This document shows, in pieces, positions 39,400 through 51,535 of a stretch of 64,000 bases of DNA. The stretch is from Argopecten irradians (lineage: Eukaryota; Mollusca; Bivalvia; Pectinida; Pectinidae). Each line of letters starts with the position of its first letter. The first letter of the stretch is position 1. Location: contig NC_091134.1 of assembly GCF_041381155.1 (NCBI RefSeq), positions 54,261,944 through 54,325,943 on the forward strand. The letters are read 5' to 3'. The notes beneath the pieces were generated by a model. That model was not told the origin of the DNA. It searched no databases and saw only the letters and a program-made list of their open reading frames with translations. Made by a program: the position numbers and the translations under genes.

Positions 39400-41338
39400 A
39401 TTCAAAATTTGCCAGATTTATTTTCATCCATTAACAACCAGGGTCATTAAAGAATGTTCCAGGTTTCGGAAATGGAGTAAAGGTGAAGTACAAGAAGAAA
39501 AGCCACTTAAGTCTGGTGACTACCCATGTTTAATTTGGATTACCACTATACTTTCTACTTAATGTTGTATTTTTGAAGGAAGTGATGGAAAGATTCATTT
39601 GATACATTGGGTGTCCAGATTCCCTTTAAAACTGACAATTCACTTAAAAGCACATCTTTTTTCAGTTATTCTCCTCTGATGTTGCATCTTTTTCAGTTTG
39701 AATTATTGCACAGAATAAATTTCTAATTTCAGGAAAAAATGAACAGATTTATTTTAAAACAGTATTTAATACAATGATCCACATTATATGATAATTACAT
39801 CATCTACATACGAAACTCCATTTCCTGTATTGAAAAGTTTTATACATGTTTAGTACATCACATGATAATTACTAGGAATGTAATTGGATAACAGCCATGA
39901 TCTATTTTGCGACAGTTCCCTGTCCTTCTTGACTACGAGAACTATACCAAAGAATATTCCCCCGGGAATAAGCACGCGACCAAATATATGACGTCGTAAT
40001 GAATGTCATGCGACATACTAAATCTATTATTACCCTTTCCCTCGGGAACAGTTCTTCTAGTGTTGTCTGGCGAGGTATAGTCCCCTCGTCTTCGACTCGG
40101 GGACTATACCTCACCAGACAATACTATAGGAGAACAGTTCCCTCTGGAAAGGGCCATAATAGAATATTACTATGATGTTATGAAATGTAATATGATATTA
40201 TGAATTGTAGGATTTTGATTGGAGATGCATTCAACACATTAGGTGCCTTTTAAAATGAACAACAGACTAAAAAGCACATCTCTTTATCCATTCTATGCTG
40301 AAAATGCGTCTTGTGTAGCTTGAATTATATCACAGAATAAATTTTCAATTTCAGAAATAACAGATTTTTTTTATATAATAGCATTTAATAGAATGACCAA
40401 CATTATAATAATAATGACATGATTTACATATTGAATATTCTACATTACTTGTATTGAAAAGTTTTCGAATGTTTAATATGATGTTATGATTTATATTGGA
40501 TACAGCTCAAGATCTCATTCTCTTACACTTTCAAACTTATTTACATAATTACGTACATCATGATTACCGTCAGAGATCAAAAATTCTAACCTCACCAAGT
40601 GCTGAACAAAACATGGACCAGATACTGGTTCACATTTCAAGAAACAAATGATTGGATTTGAAAAAGAAAATTTTGAAGAAACATCTACATGTACCTTCAC
40701 AGTATCTATACTGGATCAGTTTTCAATAATAATGGTAAAAGATGAGATTAAATATGTCCAACACTTGTCAAAGTTCTAAATAACAGTGATAAGCCTTGTT
40801 AACAATCTGACCACCAAGAGAAAAAGTAGTTAATTTGCTGATTGTTCTAACGTGGCAGCAAAAAGGGAATTGCATTCTTACTATTATTTAAATAGATTCT
40901 CAACTAAATTAAATATTGTATAGCTGGTTATTTTTGTGCGGATATTTAGACACTTAAGACACTGCTATGATAATTAAAATTTGATCTGTGAATTATTGAA
41001 AATAGTTGAATCATATATAACCTTAAAGCCAGATCGATACTCTTGTTTTAATATCAAATCGCAAAGTTTTTAATCAGCGAAAATAACTGGCTATACGGTA
41101 TATAAGGTTTCTTAATATTATGATGAGTCAGAAGTCAAATCAATAAATTTTCAGAGCTTGATTTCAGTAATTTGTAGTTCATAATAAAATTAGGGACATT
41201 ATGAATGAGATTACACAGAACAAAATATAACACCAGATCTCACTATTGTATCAATCACAAATACTGCATCTTGTTCCAGGTGGTCCTACTTGCTACAATT
41301 TTATGTCAACTTAATATCAATATCTGCACCATAATTTT
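39400..41338. other. intergenic DNA with a foldback between direct repeats
   Basis: No gene is supported between element C and the AT-hook gene. Two diverged direct copies of a stretch of about 290 bp lie at about 39577-39870 and 40210-40495 (shared words: aaaagcacatct, cacagaataaattt, gtattgaaaagtttt). They flank the palindrome listed next. Confidence 0.6.
40025..40161. repeat. foldback palindrome, arms about 60 bp
   Basis: The left arm runs tattattaccctttccctcg to gaggtatagtcccc, and the right arm mirrors it from ggggactatacctc to ggaaagggccataata, around a short centre. Several mismatches show it is not brand new. Confidence 0.85.
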
Positions 41339-41339
41339 T

Positions 41340-41345
41340 TTTATT
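41340..41345 (-). terminator. poly(A) signal of the AT-hook gene
   Basis: TTTATT on the plus strand reads AATAAA on the minus strand, 64 bases past the stop codon at 41409. Confidence 0.55.
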
Positions 41346-41408
41346 GTACATTATTCATGTTAAAACAAAAACCAAAAAAATATATATGATTCTAATGTAA
41401 AATCAATC

Positions 41409-44400
41409 TCAATCGTCAATGATTATAACTGGCTCAGCCTCTTTGGCTTCCTTACTAAACGTTTCAATTACACAGTCCATGTCAGGATTTTCACAATCTT
41501 CCACAATAACAGAATGCTCGTAAATACAGTTGTCGCCTCCGCACACAGCACCTGTACAAATAGTCTTTATGATCGGGGTAGATTTCTGAGTGATACCAGA
41601 CGCTGTTACAGAACAGTCTGCTGATGATAATCCTGCTTCAATTTTCACAAATCTCTGTCCACTAGGTTCCTCCTCTTCTGCATTGTCAATTTCTATTTTC
41701 GGTGTCACAAACTCCAGGGGATTATTCACAGGGGTCTCGTCAGTTTCTGATTGCACTTTATATAAACACATAGGAATGGGCCCAAAGTTATTTCTCAAAG
41801 GTGGAGCTGGGATAGGTATGGGGTCAAGTGACTGTTCTGACCACATATTTTTTTCACCGACAATGTCCCCCGATCTCTGAGTCTTGCTCAGAATAGACTT
41901 AATGACGTCAGAGGCATTTTGCCTGGCATCTTCACTGAGACTGAATCTGGAAGGCGAGCCTATCTGCTGAGGAGACAACACTGGTGGATTCGGTGATGGC
42001 AACGATAATGATGGGGACACAGATTTACTGGGTTTCGGAGACGCAGATTTATCTGGACGTGATTTTGTTTTTGCTTTTTTATTTTTATTTCCAGACTCAA
42101 TGGTAGAATCATTGTCTTCATCCGAATCTAATGTCTTCTTTGGCCTGCCTCGCTTTTTTGACCCTCCATCGTTTGAACTTTTGTCTTCAGGACAATTACT
42201 AGTTTGTTTTTTCCTCAGTCTGCCAGTCTGCGTCAGGGTTTGTGCAACTGCCATTTGGTTGATATTTGCATAGATCTCCTCTCTGGTTGGTCTGATGTTA
42301 TTCTCAACCGGGGAAGCATCTTTTCTGACTCTGTTGTAGGTAACTGTCCCAACACTTTTGTCTTCATGTTTCTTCTCACTAATTTGTCTGCCATCTTGTT
42401 TTTCTTGTCCTCTGGTTAAAATGGTTTTACTCCCAGATGATAACTTTTCTTCTGTTCTTGCTTGAGTCCTTGTGACAGGCTTTGAAATCTCAGCAGCCTT
42501 CTCCTGCTCAGATAAGTGAAATCCTGAAATATAACAATGTTTTATTGACATCATCCCTTCATTCATTTTCGAGAGCCAATGTATGATATATGAGCATCAA
42601 AATTTCCAGACTGAAAAATAAAAAAACAGAACTCTATTGACTTGTGTTTGAGCATTAGTAAGTCAGTGAAAAAAAAAATATATATATATATATTTGTAAA
42701 CAGTTCTAGTGCACTAAAAAAATCCAAGATGGCTGCCTGTTATTTTAACCTATATACATGTATATATATATATTCTTGTATTTCAGTTTTTTAATTTTCT
42801 TGATCTTTTTGATGGATTAGTTTCAAAATACAATATGCGTAAGTAACTACCAAATATGGCCCAAGGAGAGTCTACATATAAAATTTGAGACAGACTCTTT
42901 CAGTTCAGTACTCTCTAAGAAATAGAGGTAACAAACTTCAACTATCAAAATACATTGATGGATTGGTCCCAAAATGCAATATGCATATAACTAGGTGAGT
43001 CTTTGAGATATATCCCTTCAGCACCTTTGGAGAAATAGCAGTGACAATCCTCAACTATAAAAATTCAAGATCGCTGATATTTTGGGGCCAATCTGCCAAC
43101 ATCTTGCTTACATATCGACCCTAAAATGCAATATCTGTAGTCAGCACAAACAGGTCTAAAGGTTATATGCATAATTAATTAGTTGTGTGACGTAGCACTT
43201 CTTGTGTGCTACGTCACACTCAGTTCTTGTCTGGTGCGTATTTTATTATAGGTTTATATTAGGGACAAATATATTACATGATTATTGGTAATTAGGCGGA
43301 CATGTACCATTCAAGAGCATATGGCATACTGTAAAAATGTTATTTTGTTAAATAAACATTTTTCATTTATATATTGTTGTTTGTTGCTGACGTAGGTTTC
43401 ATATAAAGCATAAATAGGAGCCATGGGGAGTTCTACAAGTGATATTTTAGACTGATCCCTTCAGTACTTTCTGATAAATAGGGCAATGACAATTGTTTAC
43501 GGACAACAGGCAATAGCCCATCATATGGTGGGCTAAAAACAGACAGACAGACAACCTGAGTACTACAGAGTAGTGCACCCACATCTCAATGCAGAGCCCT
43601 AGTTAGATTTACTGTGTATAACTCACCAGTTCTGCCCTTCTTTTTTGTTACAAAAGAGGTGAGCCAGTCAAGCAATTCTGAAGCATCATTCTGATTTAGG
43701 CACATATTTGACAAAAGTTTTAGGATTTCCTCCTTGGCTGTCTTCAAATCTGAATAAAGAAATTATACATAGCATTAGCTGAATACAGCAAAGCACATAT
43801 TTTGATCTACATGACCTAGATGATTTATGAAACATAAACATCATGCACCTTTTTTGTTTGCTATTGTTTGATGTGTGATTGATGGCTATAGTCACTTATA
43901 TTTTGAAAGTGAAGCGGATTTTCTTGACAAAAGAATACTAATAGTCGCTCGAAAAAATGCCATGAAATACAGTCAGCACCTAGTATCTGCCTTCAAGATA
44001 CTCCAGGGGTTACTGTTACTGTCCAGTCCTGGATTTGCTAAACTTAAGGCATTTTAGGAGAAACAAGAGGCCCAGTATATCACTCACCTGGTTAATTCAG
44101 TTAGTGACAACAAGAAACCCAATGGGCCTTACGGCCATCTGACTAAATACAATACAACATAAAGTAGAAATGAAATAGGCAATAGATTGTAGCTTAGGAC
44201 AACGTCATTCATAAGTCAACAAACTTGGTAGTCCTTCATCAAAGCATGCTACAACCTCAATATCAGGTCTCTAGGCATCTTACTTATCATATTTTCTGGA
44301 GTATAAGCTGCAACTTTTCCCCTGAAAATGGGGAGTGCAGCCTATATACCAATGCAACTTATCCGTGAACGAAAACCGAAATCTGACGATGTTTTTGCAT

Positions 44401-47400
44401 TTTTACTTTGTGATTCAAATGTGAAAATCGTAAGTTTTACTCGCCAGTTTTGTAAAGTTATAAATCGACTAATCACTTTAAAAGTGTTTAAATTTAAAGA
44501 TAAAATATGCAATAAAAATATATCAAAGATGAAAATAATTACGTATCAGATGCATGTTCATTCATAAAATTGTTTAATTCAAGGAAAATCCGCCGACTGA
44601 AACGTGTTTGTTTACAATCCCAACACAACGGTGGTTTAGTAAAGTTATACATCGAAAAAATCACTGTAAAAGTGTTTAAACAATATAACATGTGATGAAA
44701 ATATAAAGGGCTTTTGCGGCTTATACACAGGTGCGACTTATTGCCCTGAAAATACGGTATTGATAAGAAGCTGTTTATAAGATTTATAAGATTTTAGCCT
44801 ATTTGACTCGTGTGACCTTGAATGAAGGAGAATCTGGTTATGTTTCAGTCTTGTTAAAGTCTTGTTTGTGATTTTCAAAAGACAATTGTCTCTATTTGCT
44901 GCAATTTGCAGGTAGCCATATAAAAAATGTGACAAAATAAATGACTTTTAAATGATAAAGCATTTAAATGTGAAATTAAACATTTTAGTGTAAAGTTATT
45001 TGTAATTTTTGCAAGAAATGCTCAAAAATAACAAATATTGTAATGGGACGAATAACAAGCACACTGATCCCAGTTTTTATATTGGTTTTAGAAACAGCAA
45101 TCTTTTTTTCTGTTGAACTTCAAGATATCAAGCATTGAATCTGATATATTTTTTTAGTATGCTTTATTTTTTGCTTTTTTATTTTTTTAGTATCTTATTT
45201 GACCCAATAAGCACTCTGCATGCTAAAAAACCCAATAAGGGGATGCTTAATAAAACATTTGGGCTAGTCTTTCATTGCACATGGGTTAAGCCATAAATCA
45301 ATTTACAAAAAGAAATCAAATACAGAAAGTTAAGGTTTTCATATTCTCAGTCTGCATTTAAATTGAGGTCAGTGAAACTGGGGCCTCAATAAAGGGAAGG
45401 GGTGCATTTACAGCTGGGGGTTGATTTGAACACCACGGTAAGTTATATTTACCTCTGATGGCTGTTGGAAATACAGATTTGGGAGGTGGTGCTGATTTAG
45501 TCTCTGGAGGACTGGATGACTGAACTGAACCCTTTGCTTTATCCAACCTAAGGAATGATAAGGAGTACGTTTTTACACATTAAGTTCACTTTCATTGTAT
45601 CATGAAGCAACACAGATTTTGCTGTTTGATTGAACTAATATGTTTTTGTACTGTGCAGGACAAAATTTTCATTAAAATATTCAAAACTGCATGACTTTTT
45701 AGGTCACCTGACCATAGGTCATGGTGACCTATTGCGATAGTCTTTTGTCCGTCGTCGTAAACTTTAAGTAATACATTGTATACAAAATTTAGTTAAACAC
45801 TGCAAACGCCGACATAATGATACCTATGTGTCGCCCTGCGTTGCAGGCACCACAAAATAAATGAAGAGTAATCATCAATGGCTTTACTAAGCCTTACCAA
45901 TGATGTTTGTAAATTTTCAACACAGCATAAAGTTGGCCCAGTGTCATGCCAGTGTGAACATTTGTTTAATTTAATGCTTGACATCATACAAACATATACC
46001 ATGATGTTTTAAGTGAGGACATAGTGGTTGTAATTCTGGCCAGTATATAGTATAACTGTTAGTTACCAGGCCAGGATATGGCCCATTATAACTGATAGTT
46101 ACCTGGCCAGGATATGGTCCATTATAACTGTTAGTTACCAGGCCTGGATATGGTCCATTATAGCTGGTAGTTACCAGGCCTGGATATGGTCCATTATAAC
46201 TGATAGTTACCAGGCCTAGATATGGTCCATTACAACTGGTAGTTACCTGGCCTGCTGGATATATTCAATTATAACTGGTAGTTATCTGGCCTGGATATGG
46301 TACATCTTAACTGGAAGTTACCTGGCCTGGATATGGTCCAATGTAACTGTTAGTTACCTGGCCTTGATATGATCCATTATAACTGATAGTTACCTGGTCT
46401 GGATATTGTCCGTTACAACTGGTAGTTACCTGGCCTGGGTATGGTCCATTATAGCTCTTAGTTACTTTGCCTGGATATGGTCCATTATAGCTGGTAGTTA
46501 CCTGGCTTGGATATGGTCCATTATATCTGGATAGTTACTTAGTCTGGATATGGTACAGTATAACTGGTAGTTACCTGGTCTGGAAATGGTCCAATATAAC
46601 TGGTAGTTACCTAGACTGGATATGGTCCATTATAACTGGTAGTTACCTGGCTTGGATATGGTCCATTATAACTGGATAGTTACCTGGTCTGGATATAGTA
46701 CAGTATAACTGGTAGTTACCTGGTCTGGATATGGTCCAATATAACTGGTAGTTACCTGGTCTGGATATGGTCCATTATAACTGGTAGTTTGGACAGGACT
46801 TTTGCCACCCCACTGTAGTCAGACTTTGTTAGGTAGAACAACATGGGGTAGAAGTCTGGCTTCACTGCTCTTATCTCCTTCACTGCATCATAGTTTATTA
46901 ACAGCTACAAGGGAATTTAACATATTTCTGCAATTTTCTTTAATTACTTTCACAAAAAATATCAAATGGTATCTAACTTTTCAATTGAATTATCTACAGG
47001 TCAGAGACCTTGACATTCTTCTGATAATTCTATAAGATAAACGATGTAAAGATACTAGTAACTTATTGTCTACTTCAAGTTACTTCCTTCAGTGAAAATG
47101 CTTTCTATGCTATATTTTCTATATAGGGTATAATTGAGATGTACCAATTTGACTGCAACCCACTGGATTTCTTCATGACATTATATTAACAGTATGGACT
47201 TTATCAATTCAAATGATTTTAACATACCCGTTATAAATCAATGTTTAACTCCGTTTTAATCTTTTGATATAAATTGAACTGGACACAGAAAACCCACTAA
47301 CCTCCAGTGTGGAATCAAGGGGCCAGTGGGTGCCAGGGTAAACCTGGGGTAATGCTTCAGTATCAGAGTCTGAATCATTTTGACAGGATCGGTTCTTAGA

Positions 47401-48242
47401 TGATGTTGCCTAAAATGAAAACAAAGAAACATCAACTAAATATATATCTTTATTTTATACAGATTTCCCTATTTTGTTATCAACACTTTTAAGTTAAATG
47501 AATATGAAATTCAGTATAATGACACTTTAATCAAATAATAAAAGTGACAATATTAATTTTGTAAAAATGTCTGAAAGTTCAAATTCTAAAACTGCATACA
47601 GAAATGTCAGTCCACCATAAAAGTGTGTGTATTAATATAAATCAAGAGTAATTGCAAACTGCTGAGCAAAATAAATATGGGCACCACTTAATCCAACAGT
47701 AAAATCCCAAACTAAAACCTTCTAGGAAATTTATCATAATTATATAGTATCTGATAATGTTCAATACAGTTTGTTCTGTTCTGCATAAACAAAATTTAAC
47801 ACCTAGAGCCAAAGTAACAAAGTCATTATTATTACAAACATAAAATTTATTTATTTTACATCAGTTGCGAAACAAGTTGCACAACTTATACAATTCACTT
47901 TCGATGGCCCGATAAAAGCATGCAAGGGGTCCTTGAGTGGAAGGAAACTGGAGTTCCTGTAGAAAACCCAGGTGATCGGGTAAATGATCCTTAACCTTTT
48001 CACATCTGTGCCGAGGATCATACCCCTGGAAGCTAGGTGAATGGCGATTGGCTTATATTAGCCACTACACCACCCCATCAATCTGTTATTATTATTTACT
48101 TCCTATTCACATATTATAGTATCATGCATAAACATATCGATCATTTTTCAGAAAGTTAAATCTTACAGAATCAATCGTAACATACCTGTTTGTCTTTTTT
48201 CTTGTTCATTTCATTAGAAGATGAATTTTTTGGCTTAACCAT
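41409..48242 (-). CDS. unrecognised AT-hook nuclear protein with SUMO-type motifs, 6 exons, 548 aa
   Basis: Exons in coding order: 48242-48186, 47409-47302, 46904-46756, 45547-45453, 43749-43627, 42523-41409. All junctions are GT-AG, phases agree, and the total is 1647 nt. The start MVKPKNSSSNEMNKKK is Lys/Ser-rich. Residues about 45-110 (LLINYDAVKEIRAVKPDFYP...) look folded and helical, as does DLKTAKEEILKLLSNMC (about 137-177). From about 180 on it is disordered and charged, with an AT-hook SKKRGRPKK (299-307) for minor-groove binding at AT-rich DNA. The C-terminal part has two sumoylation-like sites (PKIE, VKIE) and two SUMO-interaction-like strings (SVIVEDCE, and PVIIIDD at the very end). 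I do not recognise the family. A chromatin or transcription role is inferred from these motifs. The exon 3 donor lies inside the first unit of a minisatellite (see findings). The gene is convergent with CTU1. Confidence 0.8.
42690..43545 (-). repeat. partial element B copy in an AT-hook gene intron, with an inserted hairpin
   Basis: Words of element B occur in antisense (aatccaagatggctgcctgt, agcccatcatatggtgggct at the head). At about 43184-43224 lies a sharp hairpin, tgtgacgtagcac / tgtgctacgtcaca with a 6-base loop, with CRE-like tgacgta in each arm. The 3' end of the element is lost. A (TA)n run lies at about 42680. Confidence 0.6.
44050..44165. repeat. fragments of element A/C ends
   Basis: acaagaggcccagtatatcactcacctgg and then acaagaaacccaatgggcc resemble inverted termini of the tandem-core families. 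No core remains. Confidence 0.45.
44287..44760. mobile_element. MITE with 'ataccgtattttc' ends (about 470 bp)
   Basis: The left end atcatattttctggagtata and the right end (complement ataccgtattttcagggcaa, then aagtcgcacctgtg) are inverted repeats. The interior is non-coding and lies in an intron of the AT-hook gene. Similar ends occur on widespread DNA-transposon MITEs in animals. I do not assign a superfamily. Confidence 0.55.
45190..45440. mobile_element. diverged MITE with 'acccaataagc' ends
   Basis: The left end tatcttatttgacccaataa and internal ctggggcctcaataaaggga match the families at 48470-48654 and 20771-21974. The right end is decayed and stops about 15 bases from the donor of the 45453-45547 exon. 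Confidence 0.45.
46038..46790 (-). repeat. 36-bp minisatellite carrying a 5' splice site in each unit (about 20 copies)
   Basis: The minus-strand unit is approximately ggaccatatccaggccag followed by gtaactaccagttataat (36 bp). The first unit includes the last coding bases and the donor (CAG|gtaact at 46756) of exon 3 of the AT-hook gene. By my count 19 of 20 units keep the gtaac donor core and one has lost the GT. Confidence 0.93.
47880..48070 (-). repeat. degraded tRNA-related SINE remnant
   Basis: The stretch ggaaactggagttcctgtag ... gtgccgaggatcatacccc ... ttagccactacaccacccc resembles the tRNA-like 3' half common in bivalve SINEs, antisense to the plus strand. It lies in intron 1 of the AT-hook gene. 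Confidence 0.45.
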
Positions 48243-48469
48243 ATTGGAGATGTGGTCAGTTTCTTGTGTTAATTACCTCACAACTACTTCTATTCTTGTA
48301 TTATTTTTCTGAAAAAAAAACCCCAACAACATGAATTCAAAATATTTGTAATGTGGAACGTTAACGCAATCTAAATCACTAAATAATTATATGGCTATAC
48401 AACTAATAACACTGTAAACAGTAGTCTTTTAAAGAAAAGATTTTCATTATTTTGACTTATTTCATTCAT

Positions 48470-48654
48470 TACTGTATTCGACCCAATAAGTGCCCAGGGC
48501 GTTTAAAAAATTGTTAAAGTGCTAATAACACGAAATCATTGCAAATCTATACAGTCTTTGGTTTTTATTTATGCATGGGCAATTGAAATCAAGGCCCCAA
48601 AAATAGGGAGGGGCGCTTGTAGGGACATGGGTGCTTATTGGGTTGAATACAGTA
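48470..48654. mobile_element. short MITE with 'tactgtattc' ends (185 bp)
   Basis: The inverted ends tactgtattcgacccaataa and (complement) tactgtattcaacccaataa agree over about 27 bp. Relatives are at 20771-21974 and 45190-45440. It lies just upstream of the AT-hook gene start. Confidence 0.8.
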
Positions 48655-48759
48655 TTTATAAATGGCTCTGTATATGTGTGGTTAAATCCTGTTCAGCCAA
48701 ATAATAATTCAGTTTTCATTATCAATATATTTTATTAATTGACATACAAGTGAGGAAGA

Positions 48760-48915
48760 ATGATCCTTGATACTTCAGGGGTTACTTTCACTGTCATTTA
48801 GTCCACCCCTGGGCTATCTCATAGTAAAACTGAAGGTAGTTCAGCAGAAAAAAAAATGACCAAGCACAGGCCTGAAAAGATTTCCTTTGAAGATTACAGA
48901 GAGAGTGACACCCAC
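48760..48915. mobile_element. truncated copy of the 60420 MULE-like MITE
   Basis: gatccttgatacttcagggg ... cacccctgggctatctcata ... gatttcctttgaagattaca matches the element at 60420-60736 in the opposite orientation. The far end is missing. A smaller fragment of the same end is at about 43988-44038. Confidence 0.65.
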
Positions 48916-49249
48916 CTTCAAAGCAACACAGTTAATATAACCACAGAGAGAAAAATATATGTGAAAGTAGTGGGTCGGTGTGGTTTGTACATATTATGTA
49001 ACCAGAGTCTCAAATTAACGCCTGTCTGTCTGCCCGTGATCGGCAACTTCATATTCGGCCAAGCAATTTTTTTCAGGTAGCTGGTCTTTCGACTGGCAAC
49101 CTTTTGTTCCAGATATACCAAAGAAGCAGTAGAAAGGTTAAGATCAAGCTGTATAAAACAATTTTTGTAATATTATGGTTTTCTAAGTCAACTTTATTGA
49201 GAGCGTACAATACTAATCCAGATAAATTGTAAGGACCAATAGCTTTCAG

Positions 49250-49790
49250 TCAGGACCAGTTCAGGGTCAGCCGGTCCTCAGGAAAAATCCTTCAAGGAGA
49301 ACCCTGCATGTAACAGGGTGAGAGTAGTGTGCAACCAGCTCAGCCGAACCTGTGACTTTGGACTTATACTGGCCATGGACCACCACTTTACTGACTGAAA
49401 TTCCCCCCAGTGTGAAGCTACAAGGTGACTGTATCACTATGTATGTGTACAATTAGAACCTGCAACACTACTGTGCCCTTTCAAACGTGTTTGCCCGAAC
49501 ACAAACCAACCCAGGTTTGATAAATAATTTTCTCTCATAGAAAGCCTCCAATATTTCCATTTGAAGTGGTCTACGGCACCAAATATTACATGGCGAGAGT
49601 AGCGTACCGCCAGCCAGGCTCAAACCAGAGACCCCTGACTTGCTGGTCCACCGCTCTACTGACTGAGAGTAAATACAGTACCGTGTCTGTCACTCAGCTG
49701 ACAGAGCATGCTTGTTTGGCACAGTTGGTAGAGCCATAGTTTCGAGATTCAATTCCTGGTGGGGGCTGCATTTGGCAGGAACCATGTGTA
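49250..49790. repeat. cluster of tRNA-derived SINE pieces
   Basis: Three tRNA-like heads occur in a row. Two are on the minus strand, with B-box-like aggttcggctg (about 49340) and ggtttgagcct (about 49620). One is on the plus strand: ggcacagttggtagagcc then gattcaattcctgg (49718-49760). None folds into a complete tRNA. Confidence 0.55.
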
Positions 49791-49923
49791 TTTTTCCCTG
49801 TTCTTCTCCACACGTATGCATACAGCATATGTTTCTGCCACATGCCACAGCGTCCATTGTACCATTATTAGATTCTTTTGATGTAACTAATACATTTACA
49901 TCAAAGGACCATATACGGTGCAG

Positions 49924-50473
49924 GCCAGTAAGTCTGCGCACTTAAGACTTTCGTTGCTGTTTCTGTTATTTTATTTTCGTGCAAATACAATAAAATGTAC
50001 ATCAATAGAAAGACTGAAGTTTTATCTTTTGAAACAACAAAAAAGAAATGAAATACCTTTGAAAATATTGGAGTTACAAGGCGTAAAATGTGGCTACCTG
50101 CACGTCTCTGCAGATGTTGACATGTCCGGTAAGTCTGCACATGTTTAGAATATAGTCATTTCTGGAGAGTTTTCACTTGATATAGAGGCCAATATATGGT
50201 AGATTGGTTTATCGGTTTCATGTGATGATTTCAAAGTATTTTGTTTTGAACATAAATATCATAAATAATGAACTAGGGATGAAAATCAAATATCTGTAGT
50301 GTAACAACACATTTCCTGATTTCATCTAACTGATTATAACAATAAAGCATTTCAACACAAATTTTGATGAATTTTTGACAATGTTTTGCCGTGATACAAA
50401 CTTTCCCGAACGTCTGCTATTTCTTGACAGCAGGAAATGGCGCCATTTACACATGCGCAGACTTACCGGACAC
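49924..50473. mobile_element. candidate TIR element with 'gtaagtctgcgca' ends
   Basis: ggccagtaagtctgcgcac at the left and gcgcagacttaccggac at the right are inverted. A third, direct copy (tccggtaagtctgcacatg) lies at about 50128. The right end is the insertion target of the hAT-type element that follows. No coding capacity. Confidence 0.5.
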
Positions 50474-50968
50474 TAGGGCTGGATCAATATATGGATATAC
50501 CGATACGTATCGGTTTTCAGAAGTGTATCGAATATCGATACGCAAACATGCTGTATATCGCTGTATCGTTTTAACAACTCAACCTACTGTTTTTATAATA
50601 GAAAGAGGAAATTCCAAACAAAAGTTATTCTTAAACATCATTCAAGTCAGAGCATTTCAATCAAAAGGAAGTGTTTAAAGCATCTGTGTCCCCTAGATGG
50701 ATTAGAAATGTCTTTTCATAGCTAAGAATACGAATTGACAGAAATAAATCAGCACAGATGGTGAACCAAATCAGATGTTTGGTAGGTTTTTGCCAGGTTT
50801 ATAGAATGTTTTATCAAAATTGTCTTTTATCGCCACAATATTCAAAACACAATGGTGAACTGAATTTGAAAAAAGAGGTCCAGTATATCGTCAATATGTA
50901 TCGTGTATTGTTTCAGTGTATTGTCAATACGTATCGTATCGTTTTAGACCTTCCAATACCCAGCCCTA
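50474..50968. mobile_element. non-autonomous hAT-type element with 8-bp target duplication (495 bp)
   Basis: The ends TAGGGCTGG...CCAGCCCTA are inverted and lie between perfect 8-bp copies of CCGGACAC (50466-50473 and 50969-50976). An 8-bp duplication and this type of end are typical of hAT. Subterminal regions are dense in near-palindromic gatacgtatcg/tatcgatacg words, as expected for transposase-binding repeats. No transposase frame. Confidence 0.88.
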
Positions 50969-51423
50969 CCGGACACGCAGAATTACCAGACACAACTGTA
51001 AGTACATTAATTGGTTATCAAAACACCAGAGTCATCTGTGTTTCTATGTCACACATGTATTACATATCAATATTTTAATTACAACAGTGATAATAACCAC
51101 TGCAAAATCGAGGATGTTAATACTATACATGTAACCAGAAACATATGTTTCTGATGTAACTAATTCAATAATATTAGACGTCGATATTGAAAAAATTCTT
51201 GATGGGCAATAGATGTAATGATCAAAAGTGTCTCGTCATGCTTTATAACTTTCCTCTAACTTTAACATTAATGGAGTAACATGTTAGGCTTCATACATAT
51301 AGTATACCTGTTTCATTTTTGTATCAGTGATTGTCTGTCAAGAAAGAGTCACATTCATTCCAATCAATATCGAAACAAATCATATTGAATGTCTAACGTT
51401 AAATCTGTAAGATGCACCGTACG

Positions 51424-51535
51424 AGCACAGGGCCATGTATAGTTTCTAAATGAAAAAATCGCCAGAAATACATATAAAATGGCATGTATAGTTTCTATAT
51501 GAAAAAATAGCCAGAAATACATATAAAGTTATTCG
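51424..51535. repeat. tandem duplication of about 50 bp
   Basis: tagtttctaaatgaaaaaat and tagtttctatatgaaaaaat begin two adjacent copies that both continue gccagaaatacatataaa. Confidence 0.85.

Noticed and set aside
46802-47035. 77-residue plus-strand frame
   Set aside because: It is antisense to exon 3 of the AT-hook gene, whose splice phases fit.
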